From positions 1,441,501 to 1,505,500 of the forward strand of contig NZ_CP126980.1 in NCBI RefSeq assembly GCF_030252345.1: a stretch of DNA of 64,000 nucleotides, in the 5' to 3' direction. Below the pieces are notes generated by a model. The model saw only the letters and a program-made list of their open reading frames with translations, was not told the DNA's origin and made no database searches. Numbering within the stretch: the stretch's first letter is position 1; each line of letters opens with the position of its first letter. The position numbers were made by a program, and so were the translations under genes. Positions 48,266-57,369 of the stretch are shown here, in pieces. Source of the stretch: Actinoplanes oblitus. GTDB lineage: Bacteria > Actinomycetota > Actinomycetes > Mycobacteriales > Micromonosporaceae.

Positions 48266-49894
48266 ATGGCGTGCTGCGACCTCCACCCGATGGTCGATGG
48301 CCGGCCCCGTCCCCGCGTTGAGACGCACGCGCCATACCAGCTGAGCCGCGCCCAGGAGGCGATCGGCTGGGCGGCCAAGTGCGGGTTGCTCCCGGACACC
48401 TGGCAGGACGACAGCCTCGACCGGATCTGCGCCGTCAACACGACCGGCAAGTGGGTTCACTTCGAGTGCGGCGAGATCGTGCCCCGCCAGAACGGCAAGG
48501 GTTCAATTCTGGAGATCCGGGCGCTGGCCGGGCTGTTCGTGTTCCGCGAAGAGCTGATCATGTGGTCGGCGCACGAGTACAAGACCGCGATCGAGGCGTT
48601 CCGGCGCTGCCTGAAGTTGCTGCGCCGGGCCGGTACGCAGGTCGGCAACAACGAGAACCTGCTGCTGGTCGACGGCCACGTCGTCAAGGTGTCGAACACC
48701 AACGGCGAAGAGGGCTTCGAGGTCCTCAAGGAGACCAACACCGACGGCGAGCTGGTGCTGTTGGCCGCTCCGCGCCGGCTGAAGTTCATCGCCCGGTCGA
48801 AGTCGTCCGGCCGCGGCTTCTCCGGCGACTTGAACATCATCGACGAGGCGTTCGCGTACACGAACGAGCAGCATGAGGCGCTGCTGTTCACGATGTCCGC
48901 CCGGGCGAACCCGCAGATCATCTACACATCGTCGCCGCCACTGAACGGCATCACCGGCGACGTGATGTTCGACCTGCGGCTGCGCGGCGACCCGACCGCG
49001 CCTCGGGAGCTGGCGGACGGGCCGTGGACGCAGGACCCGAGCCTGGCCTGGCGGGACTGGGGCCTGGCCGGCGACCTGGAGAACCTCGACGAGGTCGACC
49101 TGGACGACCAGACGCTGTGGAAGGCCACGAACCCGTCGCTGGACGTGGTGCGCGCCGGTGCGACCGCGCTGAGCACCGCCAGCGTCGAGCGGGAACGCCG
49201 ATCGTTCCGGAACAACCCGGCCGGCTTCGCCCGAGAGCGCCTGGGCGTGTGGCCGAAGCGGGCGCGGGCCAGCGGCGGCGTCATCCCGCTGGCACTGTGG
49301 GCCGAGCTGGCGACCACGCCGGACGCGCACGGCCGGCCCGCGCAGGTGATGTTCGCGATCAACGTCGCCCGGGATCGGTCGTTCACTACGATCGCCGCGG
49401 TGGGCGTGCAGGCTGACGGCCGGCTCCAGCTGGCGATCGTCGCGTACGAACGCGGCACCGAGTGGGTCGTGAGGCGGATCCGGGAACTCCGCGAGCGGTG
49501 GGACCCGTTGCTCTGGGCGATTGAGGACAAGGGCGCGAACGCGTCGCTGTGGGCCGCCGACCTGGACCGCGCCAACCTCGCCGCGGCTGAGGACCGGGAC
49601 AAGCCGAAGCGCGGCGAGGTCGTGGCGCCCTGGGCGAACGACGTGGCCGCCGGCTACGGCCTGTTCATCGACGCCCTGGTCGACAAGCAGCTGGCGCACC
49701 TGCGGGACGCGCCGCTGGAGGCCGCGGTGGCCGGCGCCCAGACCCGGCCGATCAGCTCCGGCGGCACGACGTGGGACGACAAGGGCGCCGTCGAGGTGAG
49801 CCCGCTGAAAGCCGTCACGAACGCGTTGTGGGCATGGCACACGTACGCCGAGAAGATCCTGGCCGCCGCGAACCCGTGGGATCACGTCTACTGA
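48266..49894 (+). CDS. terminase large subunit
   Basis: A 542-residue packaging motor. The ATPase part has the modified Walker A VPRQNGKG at about residue 72, Walker B LNIIDEAF at about residue 193 and the coupling motif around IIYTSSPP. The C-terminal RNase H-like nuclease has Asp/Glu residues in FAINVARDRSFTT, AIEDKGANA and ANDVAAGYGLFIDAL. The HK97/P335-type family is clear. ATG follows GGAGGG. It cuts concatemers and drives DNA into the prohead. Confidence 0.92.
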   Translation: MACCDLHPMVDGRPRPRVETHAPYQLSRAQEAIGWAAKCGLLPDTWQDDSLDRICAVNTTGKWVHFECGEIVPRQNGKGSILEIRALAGLFVFREELIMWSAHEYKTAIEAFRRCLKLLRRAGTQVGNNENLLLVDGHVVKVSNTNGEEGFEVLKETNTDGELVLLAAPRRLKFIARSKSSGRGFSGDLNIIDEAFAYTNEQHEALLFTMSARANPQIIYTSSPPLNGITGDVMFDLRLRGDPTAPRELADGPWTQDPSLAWRDWGLAGDLENLDEVDLDDQTLWKATNPSLDVVRAGATALSTASVERERRSFRNNPAGFARERLGVWPKRARASGGVIPLALWAELATTPDAHGRPAQVMFAINVARDRSFTTIAAVGVQADGRLQLAIVAYERGTEWVVRRIRELRERWDPLLWAIEDKGANASLWAADLDRANLAAAEDRDKPKRGEVVAPWANDVAAGYGLFIDALVDKQLAHLRDAPLEAAVAGAQTRPISSGGTTWDDKGAVEVSPLKAVTNALWAWHTYAEKILAAANPWDHVY

Positions 49895-49908
49895 CCAAGG
49901 AGGTCACC

Positions 49909-51096
49909 GTGTCCGTCTGGACTCGCATGGCCGGCTGGTTCGGCTTCGGCCAGCGTGCCGCCCAGCTGGATCCGCTGGCCACCGCGCTCCAGGCCCGATA
50001 CCTCGGCTTCGGCGGCACGCCGGTCAGCCCGGAGTCCGCGGCCCGCAAGGTCGCGGTCGGCGCCACGATCCGGCTCATCACGAACACCGGCCGGACCATG
50101 CCGGCGCACGCCTACCGCGGCGAGGGCGGCCAGACCAGGCAGCTGGACACGCCGGCGATCCTGCGCGACCCGGATGGCACCGGACGAGGCCTCGGCGACT
50201 GGGTCGCCCAGGCGCTGTGGTCGCTCGCGGCCCGCGGCAACCTCATGGTGCACGTGCTGACGCTGGACTCGTACGGCCGGCCGGAGACGGTGGAGGTCCT
50301 GAACCCGGACCTGGTGGCTCCGGAGGTCGACGGCGACGGCAAGCTGTGGTGGCGGCCGGCCAACGGGCCGCGTATCCCGGGCGACCGGGTCGACCACACT
50401 CGGCTGTTCCCGGTGCCCGGCGTGGTGCTCGGCCTGTCGCCGATCGAGGAGCACGCGGCCACCATCGGCGTCGGCATCGCGGCCGAGAAGTTCGGCGGCG
50501 ACTTCTACGACGCGGGCGGCCATCCGACCGCGCTGCTGAAGTCCCCGGCGCCGTTGACACAGCCGCAGGCCGACTCGGTGAAGAGCAAGTTCCGGATCGC
50601 CGCGAGTTCGCGTGAGCCGGTGCTGTTGCCCGACGGCATCACTTACGAGCAGATCCAGGTCAAGCCGAACGAATCGCAGTTCCTCGACGCCCAGGGCTAC
50701 AGCTCGGCGGAGTGCGCGCGGATCTTCGGTCCTGGGTTCGCTGAGACGCTCGGCTACGAGACCGGCGGCACCTACACCTACGCGAACGCGGTCGACGCCG
50801 ACGTCAAGCTGCTCAAGTACTCCCTCGACCCGTACCTGGCGCCGATCGAGCAGGTGCTGACCAGGCTGCTGCCGCGCGGGCAGTACGTGAAGTTGAACCG
50901 CGACTCGCTGCTGCGCATGAACCCGCTGGACCGGCACCGCGTGTACGAGATCCGGTCGCGCATCGGCATGGACACCCCGAACGACCAGCTCGCTCTCGAA
51001 GACCGGCCGCCGGTGCCGTGGGGTGACAAGCCGTACGTCGTGGCGAAGCAGCAAACCTCCAGCGGCTCCGAGTCGCAGACGGGAGCCGAGAAGTGA
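49909..51096 (+). CDS. portal protein, HK97 family
   Basis: A 395-residue portal protein: VSPESAARKVAVGATIRLIT, TPAILRDPDGTGRGLGDWVA, NLMVHVLTLDSYGRPETVEV, GLSPIEEHAATIGVGIAAEK, FGGDFYDAGGHPTALL are typical. GTG with AAGGAGGT just upstream is chosen over earlier starts. It forms the dodecameric vertex through which DNA enters. Overlaps the protease gene by four bases. Confidence 0.92.
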   Translation: MSVWTRMAGWFGFGQRAAQLDPLATALQARYLGFGGTPVSPESAARKVAVGATIRLITNTGRTMPAHAYRGEGGQTRQLDTPAILRDPDGTGRGLGDWVAQALWSLAARGNLMVHVLTLDSYGRPETVEVLNPDLVAPEVDGDGKLWWRPANGPRIPGDRVDHTRLFPVPGVVLGLSPIEEHAATIGVGIAAEKFGGDFYDAGGHPTALLKSPAPLTQPQADSVKSKFRIAASSREPVLLPDGITYEQIQVKPNESQFLDAQGYSSAECARIFGPGFAETLGYETGGTYTYANAVDADVKLLKYSLDPYLAPIEQVLTRLLPRGQYVKLNRDSLLRMNPLDRHRVYEIRSRIGMDTPNDQLALEDRPPVPWGDKPYVVAKQQTSSGSESQTGAEK

Positions 51097-51731
51097 CCTC
51101 GCACCTCGACCGCCGCGCCCGGTTCAGCCGGTCGTTCACCGTCCGGGCCGAGCTGCGCGCCGGCGACTCCGGCAGCACCACGCTCGACGGGTACGCATCG
51201 GTGACCGGCTCGCCGTACTCGGTGCGCGACTGGCTCGGCGAGTACGACGAGACGATCGAGCGCGGCGCGTTCGCCAAGACCCTGCGCGAGAAGGACGACG
51301 TCCGGCTGCTGCTCAACCACGACGGCCTGCCGCTCGCGCGCACCAGCTCGGGCACCATGACGCTCGAAGAGGACGACCAGGGCCTGCGCGTCGTCGCCGA
51401 GCTGGACCGCCGTTCCTCGCTGGTCAACGACGTGGCGGTGGCCATGGAGCGCGGCGACCTCACCGAGATGTCGTTCGCGTTCTCCGCCACCCGGCAGGAG
51501 TGGAACGAGGACTACACCGAGCGGTTCATCCGCGAGGTCAAGCTCTACGACGTCTCCGTTGTCACCTACCCGGCGAACCCGGCCACCACCGTGAAGCTGC
51601 GAGCCGCCGACCTCGAAACCATGCCCGACGACGAACTCCGCGAACTCGTCGCCCGCGCCCAGCGGCGCCTCGCGCCGCGCCTCGACGCCCAGGCCCTCGC
51701 TGGCCTGCGCGCCGCCATCGACCTGGCCTGA
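51093..51731 (+). CDS. prohead protease, HK97 family
   Basis: A 212-residue serine protease of family U35/S78: GYASVTGSPYSVRDWLGEYD, ETIERGAFAKTL, LLLNHDGLPLARTSSGTM with the catalytic His, LTEMSFAFSATRQEW with the Ser, and EVKLYDVSVVTYPANPATT. It removes the delta domain of the capsid precursor, which is fused in the gene after next. Confidence 0.92.
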   Translation: MTSHLDRRARFSRSFTVRAELRAGDSGSTTLDGYASVTGSPYSVRDWLGEYDETIERGAFAKTLREKDDVRLLLNHDGLPLARTSSGTMTLEEDDQGLRVVAELDRRSSLVNDVAVAMERGDLTEMSFAFSATRQEWNEDYTERFIREVKLYDVSVVTYPANPATTVKLRAADLETMPDDELRELVARAQRRLAPRLDAQALAGLRAAIDLA

Positions 51732-51736
51732 CCGCG

Positions 51737-51844
51737 ATGAACTACGTCCCGGTTCAAGTGCCTGCGCCTGTGATTCGGCGCCCGCCGCGGCCTGATCGGC
51801 CGCCCAAAGTCCCACCGGTCTCGTCCGGCGCCAAGCCGAACTGA
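51737..51844 (+). CDS. small Pro-rich protein (uncertain)
   Basis: A possible 35-residue protein beginning MNYVPVQVPAPVIRRPPRPD, starting 5 bp after the protease stop. Proline makes up about a third of it. No Shine-Dalgarno stands out. About 130 bp without any other signal follow before the capsid gene. Confidence 0.35.
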   Translation: MNYVPVQVPAPVIRRPPRPDRPPKVPPVSSGAKPN

Positions 51845-51976
51845 CCAACCGCCACCGCATCTCCGCGTTGCGCCGGAGCCCGCGCCGGACGCCCACCAGG
51901 GCGCACCACCCGGGCCACCACCCGATGCCGAACCGCAGTGGCTCACCCATCCCGCTGACCCGAAAGGACCACCGCC

Positions 51977-53437
51977 ATGTCGGCGCTGGAAATCCTGCGG
52001 CAGCGCCTGGAAGAGCTGCGTTCCCGCATCGACACCCGGCGTTCCCGCGGTACCGAAATCCTGTCCCTGCCCGTCGACCAGCTCACTTCGGAGCTGACCG
52101 ACGAGGCGACCCAGCTGCGCTCCGAGCTGGTCGGCCTGCGCTCCCAGGAGGAGCAGCTCGTCGCCCAGATCCGCGAGGAGGAGGCCGTCGAGGCCCGCCA
52201 GGACGGCGCCCGCGCGGCCCGCGTCGCGGCCGGCACCACCGAGGTGCCCGAGGCCCGCAACGTCGGTGGCGCCCGCGTCACCCGCGAGGAGCGCACCTAC
52301 AGCCAGGAGAAGAACCGGCGCGGTGAGACCTCGTTCTTCGCCGACGCCTACCGGTCGCAGATGTCCGGCGACGCCGGCGCGAGCCAGCGCCTGGCCCGGC
52401 ACGCCCGCGAGATCGAGGTCGAGGGCGAGGCCGTCGAGCAGCGCGCCACGACCACCGCGTCGTACGCCGGCCTGGTCGTCCCGCAGTACCTCGTCGACAT
52501 GTTCGCGCCGGTGCTGCGCAACGGCCGGCCGCTCGCGAACCGGGTCAACCGGCTGCCGATGCCCGCGCAGGGCATGACCCTGGACGTGCCGCGCGGCACC
52601 ACCGGCGCCGCCGTCGCGGCGCAGGCCACCCAGAACAGCGCCTTGCAGAACACCGACCAGGTGTGGGCCGACCTGGTGGTGCCGGTGTGCACCGTCGGCG
52701 GCCAGCAGGACGTCTCCCGGCAGTCGCTGGAGCGCGGCACCCCGGGCATGGACACCATCGTCTACATGGACCTGGCCCGCGCCTACAACGCGGAGATCGA
52801 CCGGCAGGTCGCCGCCGGGTCCGGCGCGTCCGGGCAGATGCTCGGCATCCTCAACACCTCGGGCATCTACCAGGCGTCGGCGTACACCGCGGCGGTCACC
52901 GCGGCGACGTTCTACTCCAAGACCGCCGGCGCCGTCTCGGCGGTGGCCAGCGCGGGCACCGAGGTTCAGCCGGACGCCTGGTTCATGCACCCGCGCCGCT
53001 GGTACTGGCTGACCAGCCAGCTCGACTCGCAGAACCGGCCGCTGGCCGTGCCGTACGCCTCCGGCGCGATGAACGCGATGGCGATCAACAGCAACCCGGG
53101 CGGCTACTCCGCCGACAACGACGCCAACCCGGCAGTGCCGGTCGGCATCTACCACGGGCTGCCGGTCTTCATCGACGCGAACATCCCCACCGCCGTCGGT
53201 ACCGGCCCGGAGGACCAGGTCCTCACCCTGGACTCCTCCAAGGCCTACCTCTGGGAGGACAACGGCGGCATCCCGCGCCAGCTCAAGTTCGAGCAGACGC
53301 TGGGCCAGAACCTGACCATCAAGCTGGTCCTGTTCAACTACGCCGCGTTCACCGCCGGCCGCTACCCCGTCGCGTTCGGCGTCGTCGGCGGCAACGCCGG
53401 CACCGCGGGCTTCGGCCAGATCGCGCCGACCTTCTGA
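51977..53437 (+). CDS. major capsid protein, HK97 fold, with N-terminal delta domain
   Basis: A 486-residue capsid precursor. Residues 1-85 are a coiled coil (ALEILRQRLEELRSRIDTRR, then AIRSELVGL-like heptads), serving as scaffold. After a charged linker the HK97 core starts near residue 165: YAGLVVPQYLVDMFAPVLRN, WADLVVPVCTVGGQQDVSRQ, MDTIVYMDLARAYNAEIDRQ, AWFMHPRRWYWLTSQLDSQN, and YPVAFGVVGGNAGTAG. The ATG follows AAAGGACCACC. The protease upstream should trim the coiled coil. Confidence 0.92.
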   Translation: MSALEILRQRLEELRSRIDTRRSRGTEILSLPVDQLTSELTDEATQLRSELVGLRSQEEQLVAQIREEEAVEARQDGARAARVAAGTTEVPEARNVGGARVTREERTYSQEKNRRGETSFFADAYRSQMSGDAGASQRLARHAREIEVEGEAVEQRATTTASYAGLVVPQYLVDMFAPVLRNGRPLANRVNRLPMPAQGMTLDVPRGTTGAAVAAQATQNSALQNTDQVWADLVVPVCTVGGQQDVSRQSLERGTPGMDTIVYMDLARAYNAEIDRQVAAGSGASGQMLGILNTSGIYQASAYTAAVTAATFYSKTAGAVSAVASAGTEVQPDAWFMHPRRWYWLTSQLDSQNRPLAVPYASGAMNAMAINSNPGGYSADNDANPAVPVGIYHGLPVFIDANIPTAVGTGPEDQVLTLDSSKAYLWEDNGGIPRQLKFEQTLGQNLTIKLVLFNYAAFTAGRYPVAFGVVGGNAGTAGFGQIAPTF

Positions 53438-53523
53438 TCCCAGCTCCGGGCTGGTCGTCTCCCCGTTCGGCCGGCCCGGCCTGTCCCCGTGCTCCGGCAC
53501 AACGAAGAGAGAGGCGACCCCCG

Positions 53524-54030
53524 ATGTCGCAGATCGACTCGGCGGCCCGAGCCGCCATGCTGGTCCCGGAATCGACCCGGACCAACTACGTCACCGAAAT
53601 CAAGCGGGCCGCCGTCGCCCGCGGTATCTCCGTCGGCGCCGCCCGGACCGAGAAGGTCAAGGCGTGGCGCACCCAGCACGAGAACGACCCGCTGGGCGGC
53701 TGGAACGTCCTGGCCGACTGGCTGGAGACTGCCGACCTGGGCGCGTCCGACGCGATCGACCCGGCTGCCGCGGCGAAGGTGCGAGCGCTGGAGTCGGCGA
53801 AGCGCGACCCGGCCAACCCGCAGGCCGCGGTCCTCGATCTGTCCGACGCCGAGGTCCGCAACGAGGTTGACGCTGCCCGGATCGCGCTGGCCGCGCAGTC
53901 CTCGGCCGACGCCCCGGTCGTCACCAAGGACGGCACCGAGATCCCGGCCAGCCGCATCGACGCGGTCCTGTCCGGCGACGACAAGCCCGCTGACGTCAGG
54001 CCGGCCGCGGCGAAGTCGACTTCGAAGTGA
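53524..54030 (+). CDS. head protein of unknown function
   Basis: A 168-residue helical protein: DSAARAAMLVPESTRTNYVT, EIKRAAVARGISVGAARTEK, GGWNVLADWLETADLGASDA, ending in a Lys/Ala-rich tail. By position it may be a head-decoration or Rho-N-like DNA-binding head protein. No family is recognised. AGAGAG lies ahead of its ATG. Confidence 0.6.
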   Translation: MSQIDSAARAAMLVPESTRTNYVTEIKRAAVARGISVGAARTEKVKAWRTQHENDPLGGWNVLADWLETADLGASDAIDPAAAAKVRALESAKRDPANPQAAVLDLSDAEVRNEVDAARIALAAQSSADAPVVTKDGTEIPASRIDAVLSGDDKPADVRPAAAKSTSK

Positions 54031-54114
54031 TCGTGCGGGTGCCCGGCGGCGCGAGGCCGGGCACCCGCGCCACTCGCGACCGCCCCCTGCGCACCGAGAC
54101 CCGAGGAGACTGAC

Positions 54115-54969
54115 GTGGCCACGTACGACCTGGGCGACGGGGTGCCGCTGGAGCACGAGGTCCGCAACGCGGACAACGTGCTGACCAACGCCACGGTCGC
54201 GGTCGTGCTGAACCGGCCCGACGGGACGACGTTCCCGGCGCCGACGATCACGAACCCGTCGACGGGCATCTACCGGGCCGTACCGGTTCCGGACGCGGTC
54301 GGCACCTGGATCGGTGCCTGGTCGACCTCCGGCGCGGTCACCTCCGTACAACCGTTCAGCTTCGCCGTCGGCGACCCCGGCCCGCAGGACTATGCCGCGC
54401 TGCCTATGGTCAAGGCCGCGCTCGGCAAGACCACCGCCGACGACCGCGACGACCTGATCCAGCAGGCCATCACCGCCGCGTCCCGGCTGATTGACCGCCG
54501 CTGCGGCCGCCGGTTCTACGCCGACAAGGTCGCCACCGCGCGCACGTTCCCGGTGTGCGGCCAGTCCGCGTACGCCGGCGTCGACCAGGTGATCCTCGTC
54601 GACGACATCGCCACACTGACCGGCGTCACCGTCGAGACCGGCACGACCGGGTCGTACACGGCCGCTTCCGGGTGGGAGGCCGGCCCCGACAACGCCGCCG
54701 TCTACGGCCGCCCCTACACCGAGCTACGCGCCGGCGCGGGCTGGCTGCCGGCCACCGGCCGGGTCCGGGTGACCGCCCGGTGGGGCTGGCCGACGGTTCC
54801 GGACGAGATCGCCCAGGCGTGCCTGCTGCTCGCCGCCCGCTTCTACCGGCGCAAGGACAGCCCTCAGGGCGTCCTCGGCTCGGCGGAGTGGGGCGTGGCC
54901 CGGGTGTCCCGGACCGATCCCGACGTCGAGGCGCTCATTGCGCCGTTCGTCATCCCCACCATCGCCTGA
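54115..54969 (+). CDS. head-tail connector with N-terminal Ig-like domain
   Basis: A 284-residue protein from a GTG. Residues 1-90 form a beta-rich domain (VPLEHEVRNADNVLTNATVA, VGTWIGAWSTSGAVTSVQPF) resembling an Ig-like fold. From about residue 93 the gp6-type adaptor begins: MVKAALGKTTADDRDDLIQQ, AITAASRLIDRRCGRRFYAD, EIAQACLLLAARFYRRKDSP. It should join the portal to the tail completion proteins. Confidence 0.8.
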   Translation: MATYDLGDGVPLEHEVRNADNVLTNATVAVVLNRPDGTTFPAPTITNPSTGIYRAVPVPDAVGTWIGAWSTSGAVTSVQPFSFAVGDPGPQDYAALPMVKAALGKTTADDRDDLIQQAITAASRLIDRRCGRRFYADKVATARTFPVCGQSAYAGVDQVILVDDIATLTGVTVETGTTGSYTAASGWEAGPDNAAVYGRPYTELRAGAGWLPATGRVRVTARWGWPTVPDEIAQACLLLAARFYRRKDSPQGVLGSAEWGVARVSRTDPDVEALIAPFVIPTIA

Positions 54970-54980
54970 GGAGGCCCGTC

Positions 54981-55172
54981 GTGGACCAGCAGTCCAACTC
55001 CCGTGAGACCGTCACCCGGCTGCGCGCCGAGCGCGAAGCGGCCACCGACCCGACCGTGATCGCTGCGCTCGACAGCCAGATCCGGCTGCACTCCGAGCTG
55101 GCCGGCCCGGACACCGAGCCGGAGCCGGACACGAAGACGCGGCCGGCCAAGACCGCCAAGTCCGAAAGCTGA
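54981..55172 (+). CDS. small head-tail region protein
   Basis: A 63-residue charged protein: DQQSNSRETVTRLRAEREAA, TDPTVIAALDSQIRLHSELA, then a Glu/Lys-rich tail. GTG with GAGGAGG upstream; last base overlaps the next ATG. Role unknown. Confidence 0.6.
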   Translation: MDQQSNSRETVTRLRAEREAATDPTVIAALDSQIRLHSELAGPDTEPEPDTKTRPAKTAKSES

Positions 55173-55618
55173 TGCAGCTCGCCCAGGTCAAGGCTGCGCT
55201 GCGCGACGCGGTGGCCGCCGCCGAGATCCCCGGCCTGCAATGCACCGCGTACGTGCCGGCCGAACCGCACCCGCCTGCGTTCTACCCCGGCGAGGTGGTC
55301 TTCGCGCCGAACAACAGCTTCGGCCCCGGCCCGGGCGGCTACGACACCGTCGACATCACCTGCCGGGTGCTGACCAGCAACGCCGAGGACGCGGACGGCC
55401 AGGCGCTGCTCGACACGCTGCTGTCCCGGTCCGGTCCGTACTCGATCCGGCAGGCGCTGCTGGCCGCCCGCGGCGCACCCGGCCAGCCCGCGCTCGGGGG
55501 CCTCGCCGACGACCTGATGATCGTCCGGATCGACGGCTACCGCGAGATCCCCGGCCCCAACGAGGCGTCCTACTACGGCGCCCAGATCACCGTCCGAGTC
55601 GTAGGAAGCGGGAGCTGA
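55172..55618 (+). CDS. tail completion/minor head-tail protein
   Basis: A 148-residue protein: QLAQVKAALRDAVAAAEIPG, LQCTAYVPAEPHPPAFYPGE, YDTVDITCRVLTSNAEDADG, QALLDTLLSRSGPYSIRQAL. This pattern matches the tail-completion or tail-terminator proteins (HK97 gp9/gp10-region) that precede the tube gene in siphophages. Exact assignment is inferred from position. Confidence 0.65.
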   Translation: MQLAQVKAALRDAVAAAEIPGLQCTAYVPAEPHPPAFYPGEVVFAPNNSFGPGPGGYDTVDITCRVLTSNAEDADGQALLDTLLSRSGPYSIRQALLAARGAPGQPALGGLADDLMIVRIDGYREIPGPNEASYYGAQITVRVVGSGS

Positions 55619-55620
55619 CC

Positions 55621-56376
55621 GTGGGCAAGTTTGTGCTGCTCAACGCCCGGCTGTTTCAGGCCGGCGCCGACCTGACCACGGTCAACAACAAGGTCGAGCT
55701 GAGCGCCGAGGTCGAGGAGAAGGAAGCCACAGCGTTCGCGCCGTCCGGGGACGTCTACAAGGAGGTCCTCGGCGGCCTCCGGTCGGCGTCGTTGCAGGCG
55801 TCCGGCCAGTGGGAAGCCGATGACGTCGTCCTCGGCAAGATCGACGACACGGCGTGGGCCGGGCTCGGCGCGATCACCCCGATGACCGTCTGCCCAGCCA
55901 CCGCGGCGGTCGGCTCGCTCGCCTGGTTCTCCGGGTTCCTGCGCACCAACTACCAGCTCGGCGACGCGGTCGGCTCAGTCGCGCCCTGGTCGTCGAACGG
56001 CAGCGGCACCTGGCCGCTGGTCCGCGGCGCCGTCGCACATGACCCGGGCACCGCCCGGACCGCGACCGGCAACGGCACCGTCATCCAGATCGCCGCGGCG
56101 TCGCCGGGCGTTCCGGCCGGCAAGCAGCTCTACGCCGCGGTCCACGTCCTGTCCGTGGCCGGCACCACGCCATCCCTGACCGTGGCGATCCAGACCGATG
56201 ACACCGCCGGCTTCGCCAGCCCGACGACCGCGATCACGTTCAACGCGGCCACCGCGAAGGGCGGCCAGATCCTGCGGGCGGCCGGGCCGATCACGGACAA
56301 CTACGTCCGCGCCAGCTGGACGATTTCGGGCACCTCGCCGAGCTTCCTGTTCCTCGTGTCGGTTGGCGTCGCCTGA
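55621..56376 (+). CDS. tail-tube-like protein with C-terminal extension
   Basis: A 251-residue protein from a GTG. The first 80 residues are related to the next tail-tube protein (KFVLLNARLFQAGADLTTVN, NKVELSAEVEEKEATAFAPS, KEVLGGLRSASLQASGQWEA). The C-terminal part (about 110-251) is a beta-rich Thr/Ala-rich domain (LYAAVHVLSVAGTTPSLTVA) of the kind that decorates the tail outside. A terminator lies after it. Confidence 0.72.
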   Translation: MGKFVLLNARLFQAGADLTTVNNKVELSAEVEEKEATAFAPSGDVYKEVLGGLRSASLQASGQWEADDVVLGKIDDTAWAGLGAITPMTVCPATAAVGSLAWFSGFLRTNYQLGDAVGSVAPWSSNGSGTWPLVRGAVAHDPGTARTATGNGTVIQIAAASPGVPAGKQLYAAVHVLSVAGTTPSLTVAIQTDDTAGFASPTTAITFNAATAKGGQILRAAGPITDNYVRASWTISGTSPSFLFLVSVGVA

Positions 56377-56403
56377 CCCTCGCGCCCCGCGCCGTCCCCC
56401 GTC

Positions 56404-56438
56404 AGCCCTCCGAAATCCCCAAGCCGGAGGGCTTTCTC
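56404..56438 (+). terminator. intrinsic terminator inside the tail operon
   Basis: AGCCCTCCG and CGGAGGGCT form a perfect 9-bp stem with a 12-nt loop, followed directly by TTCTCGT. It lies between the two tail-tube-like genes, 28 bp after the first. Confidence 0.82.
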
Positions 56439-56461
56439 GTGCCCGAAAGAGGTAGATCCCC

Positions 56462-56872
56462 ATGGCCAAGATGGTCCTGCTCGCCAGCTACCTGGCGATC
56501 AACTCGGTCGACGTCTCCGCCTACACCAGCAAGATCGAGCTCTCGGTGGAGGTGGACGAGAAGGACGTCACGACCTTCGCGTCGGCCGGCTGGAAAGAGG
56601 TGCTGGGCGGCGTCAAGTCCGGCTCGCTCTCTGCGACGTTCCAGCAGGACGTCGCCGCGTCCGCGATCGACTCGCAGATGTGGGCCCTGCTCGGCCAGGT
56701 GACCACGTTCGAGGTCCGGCTGGCCAACGGCGCCCGGTCGACGTCGAACCCGGGCTACACCGGATCGGTCCTGATCAAGAAGTGGGACCCGATTTCCGGC
56801 ACGGTCGGCGACGACGCCGAGGTGTCCGTGCAGTACCCGACCTCCGGCGCGGTAGCCCGCCAGACCAGCTGA
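56462..56872 (+). CDS. major tail tube protein
   Basis: A 136-residue protein: AKMVLLASYLAINSVDVSAY, TSKIELSVEVDEKDVTTFAS, GWKEVLGGVKSGSLSATFQQ, TGSVLIKKWDPISGTVGDDA. The tail-tube beta fold is likely, and the length fits a plain tube subunit. It is a paralogue of the larger protein at 55621. Strong AGAGG site upstream. Confidence 0.78.
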   Translation: MAKMVLLASYLAINSVDVSAYTSKIELSVEVDEKDVTTFASAGWKEVLGGVKSGSLSATFQQDVAASAIDSQMWALLGQVTTFEVRLANGARSTSNPGYTGSVLIKKWDPISGTVGDDAEVSVQYPTSGAVARQTS

Positions 56873-57369
56873 TGGCCGGCGAGTGGCGGGTCACCGCCGA
56901 CGACCTGCGCGACGTCGGCACGGCGCTCCGGCTCGAAGAGGACGGCACCCGCCTTCGCCGGGCGCTTACGAAGGAACTCCGGACCGCGATCGAACCCGCG
57001 GTCGCCGAGGCCAAGGGTCGGATCCTGGCGATGGGATCGGCTGGCCTCTCCCACCGCGGCGAGCAGCTGCGCGGCGCGATCGCCCGCCGAGTCAGGGCGC
57101 AGGCCCGCCTGGCCGGGAAAGCCGCCGGCGTCCGGGTGCGGGTCGGCAAGACCGGCATGCCGCGCGGCTTCGCGAACGCGCCGAAGCGCACCAACCGCCA
57201 CAAGCCCTGGCGGCACCCGGTCTTCGGCAACACCAACACGTGGGTCGCGCAGACCGGGTCGCCCGGCTGGTTCGACGACCCGATGAGAGAGCACGCGGCC
57301 GAGTACCGGGCGGCCGTCGAACGGGTCATCACCGACACCGCAGACCGCATCCGAAGGGGAGCACGATGA
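56872..57369 (+). CDS. HK97 gp10-like/minor tail protein
   Basis: A 165-residue basic protein: WRVTADDLRDVGTALRLEED, LRTAIEPAVAEAKGRILAMG, RVRAQARLAGKAAGVRVRVG, and a C-terminal HAAEYRAAVERVITDTADRI. The layout of helix, basic loop and terminal helix matches HK97 gp10-type head-tail connector proteins. Its ATG overlaps the tube stop. Confidence 0.66.
   Translation: MAGEWRVTADDLRDVGTALRLEEDGTRLRRALTKELRTAIEPAVAEAKGRILAMGSAGLSHRGEQLRGAIARRVRAQARLAGKAAGVRVRVGKTGMPRGFANAPKRTNRHKPWRHPVFGNTNTWVAQTGSPGWFDDPMREHAAEYRAAVERVITDTADRIRRGAR

Noticed and set aside
51566..53500. 644-codon minus-strand frame opposite the capsid gene
   Set aside because: Antisense shadow; the capsid protein on the plus strand is unmistakable.
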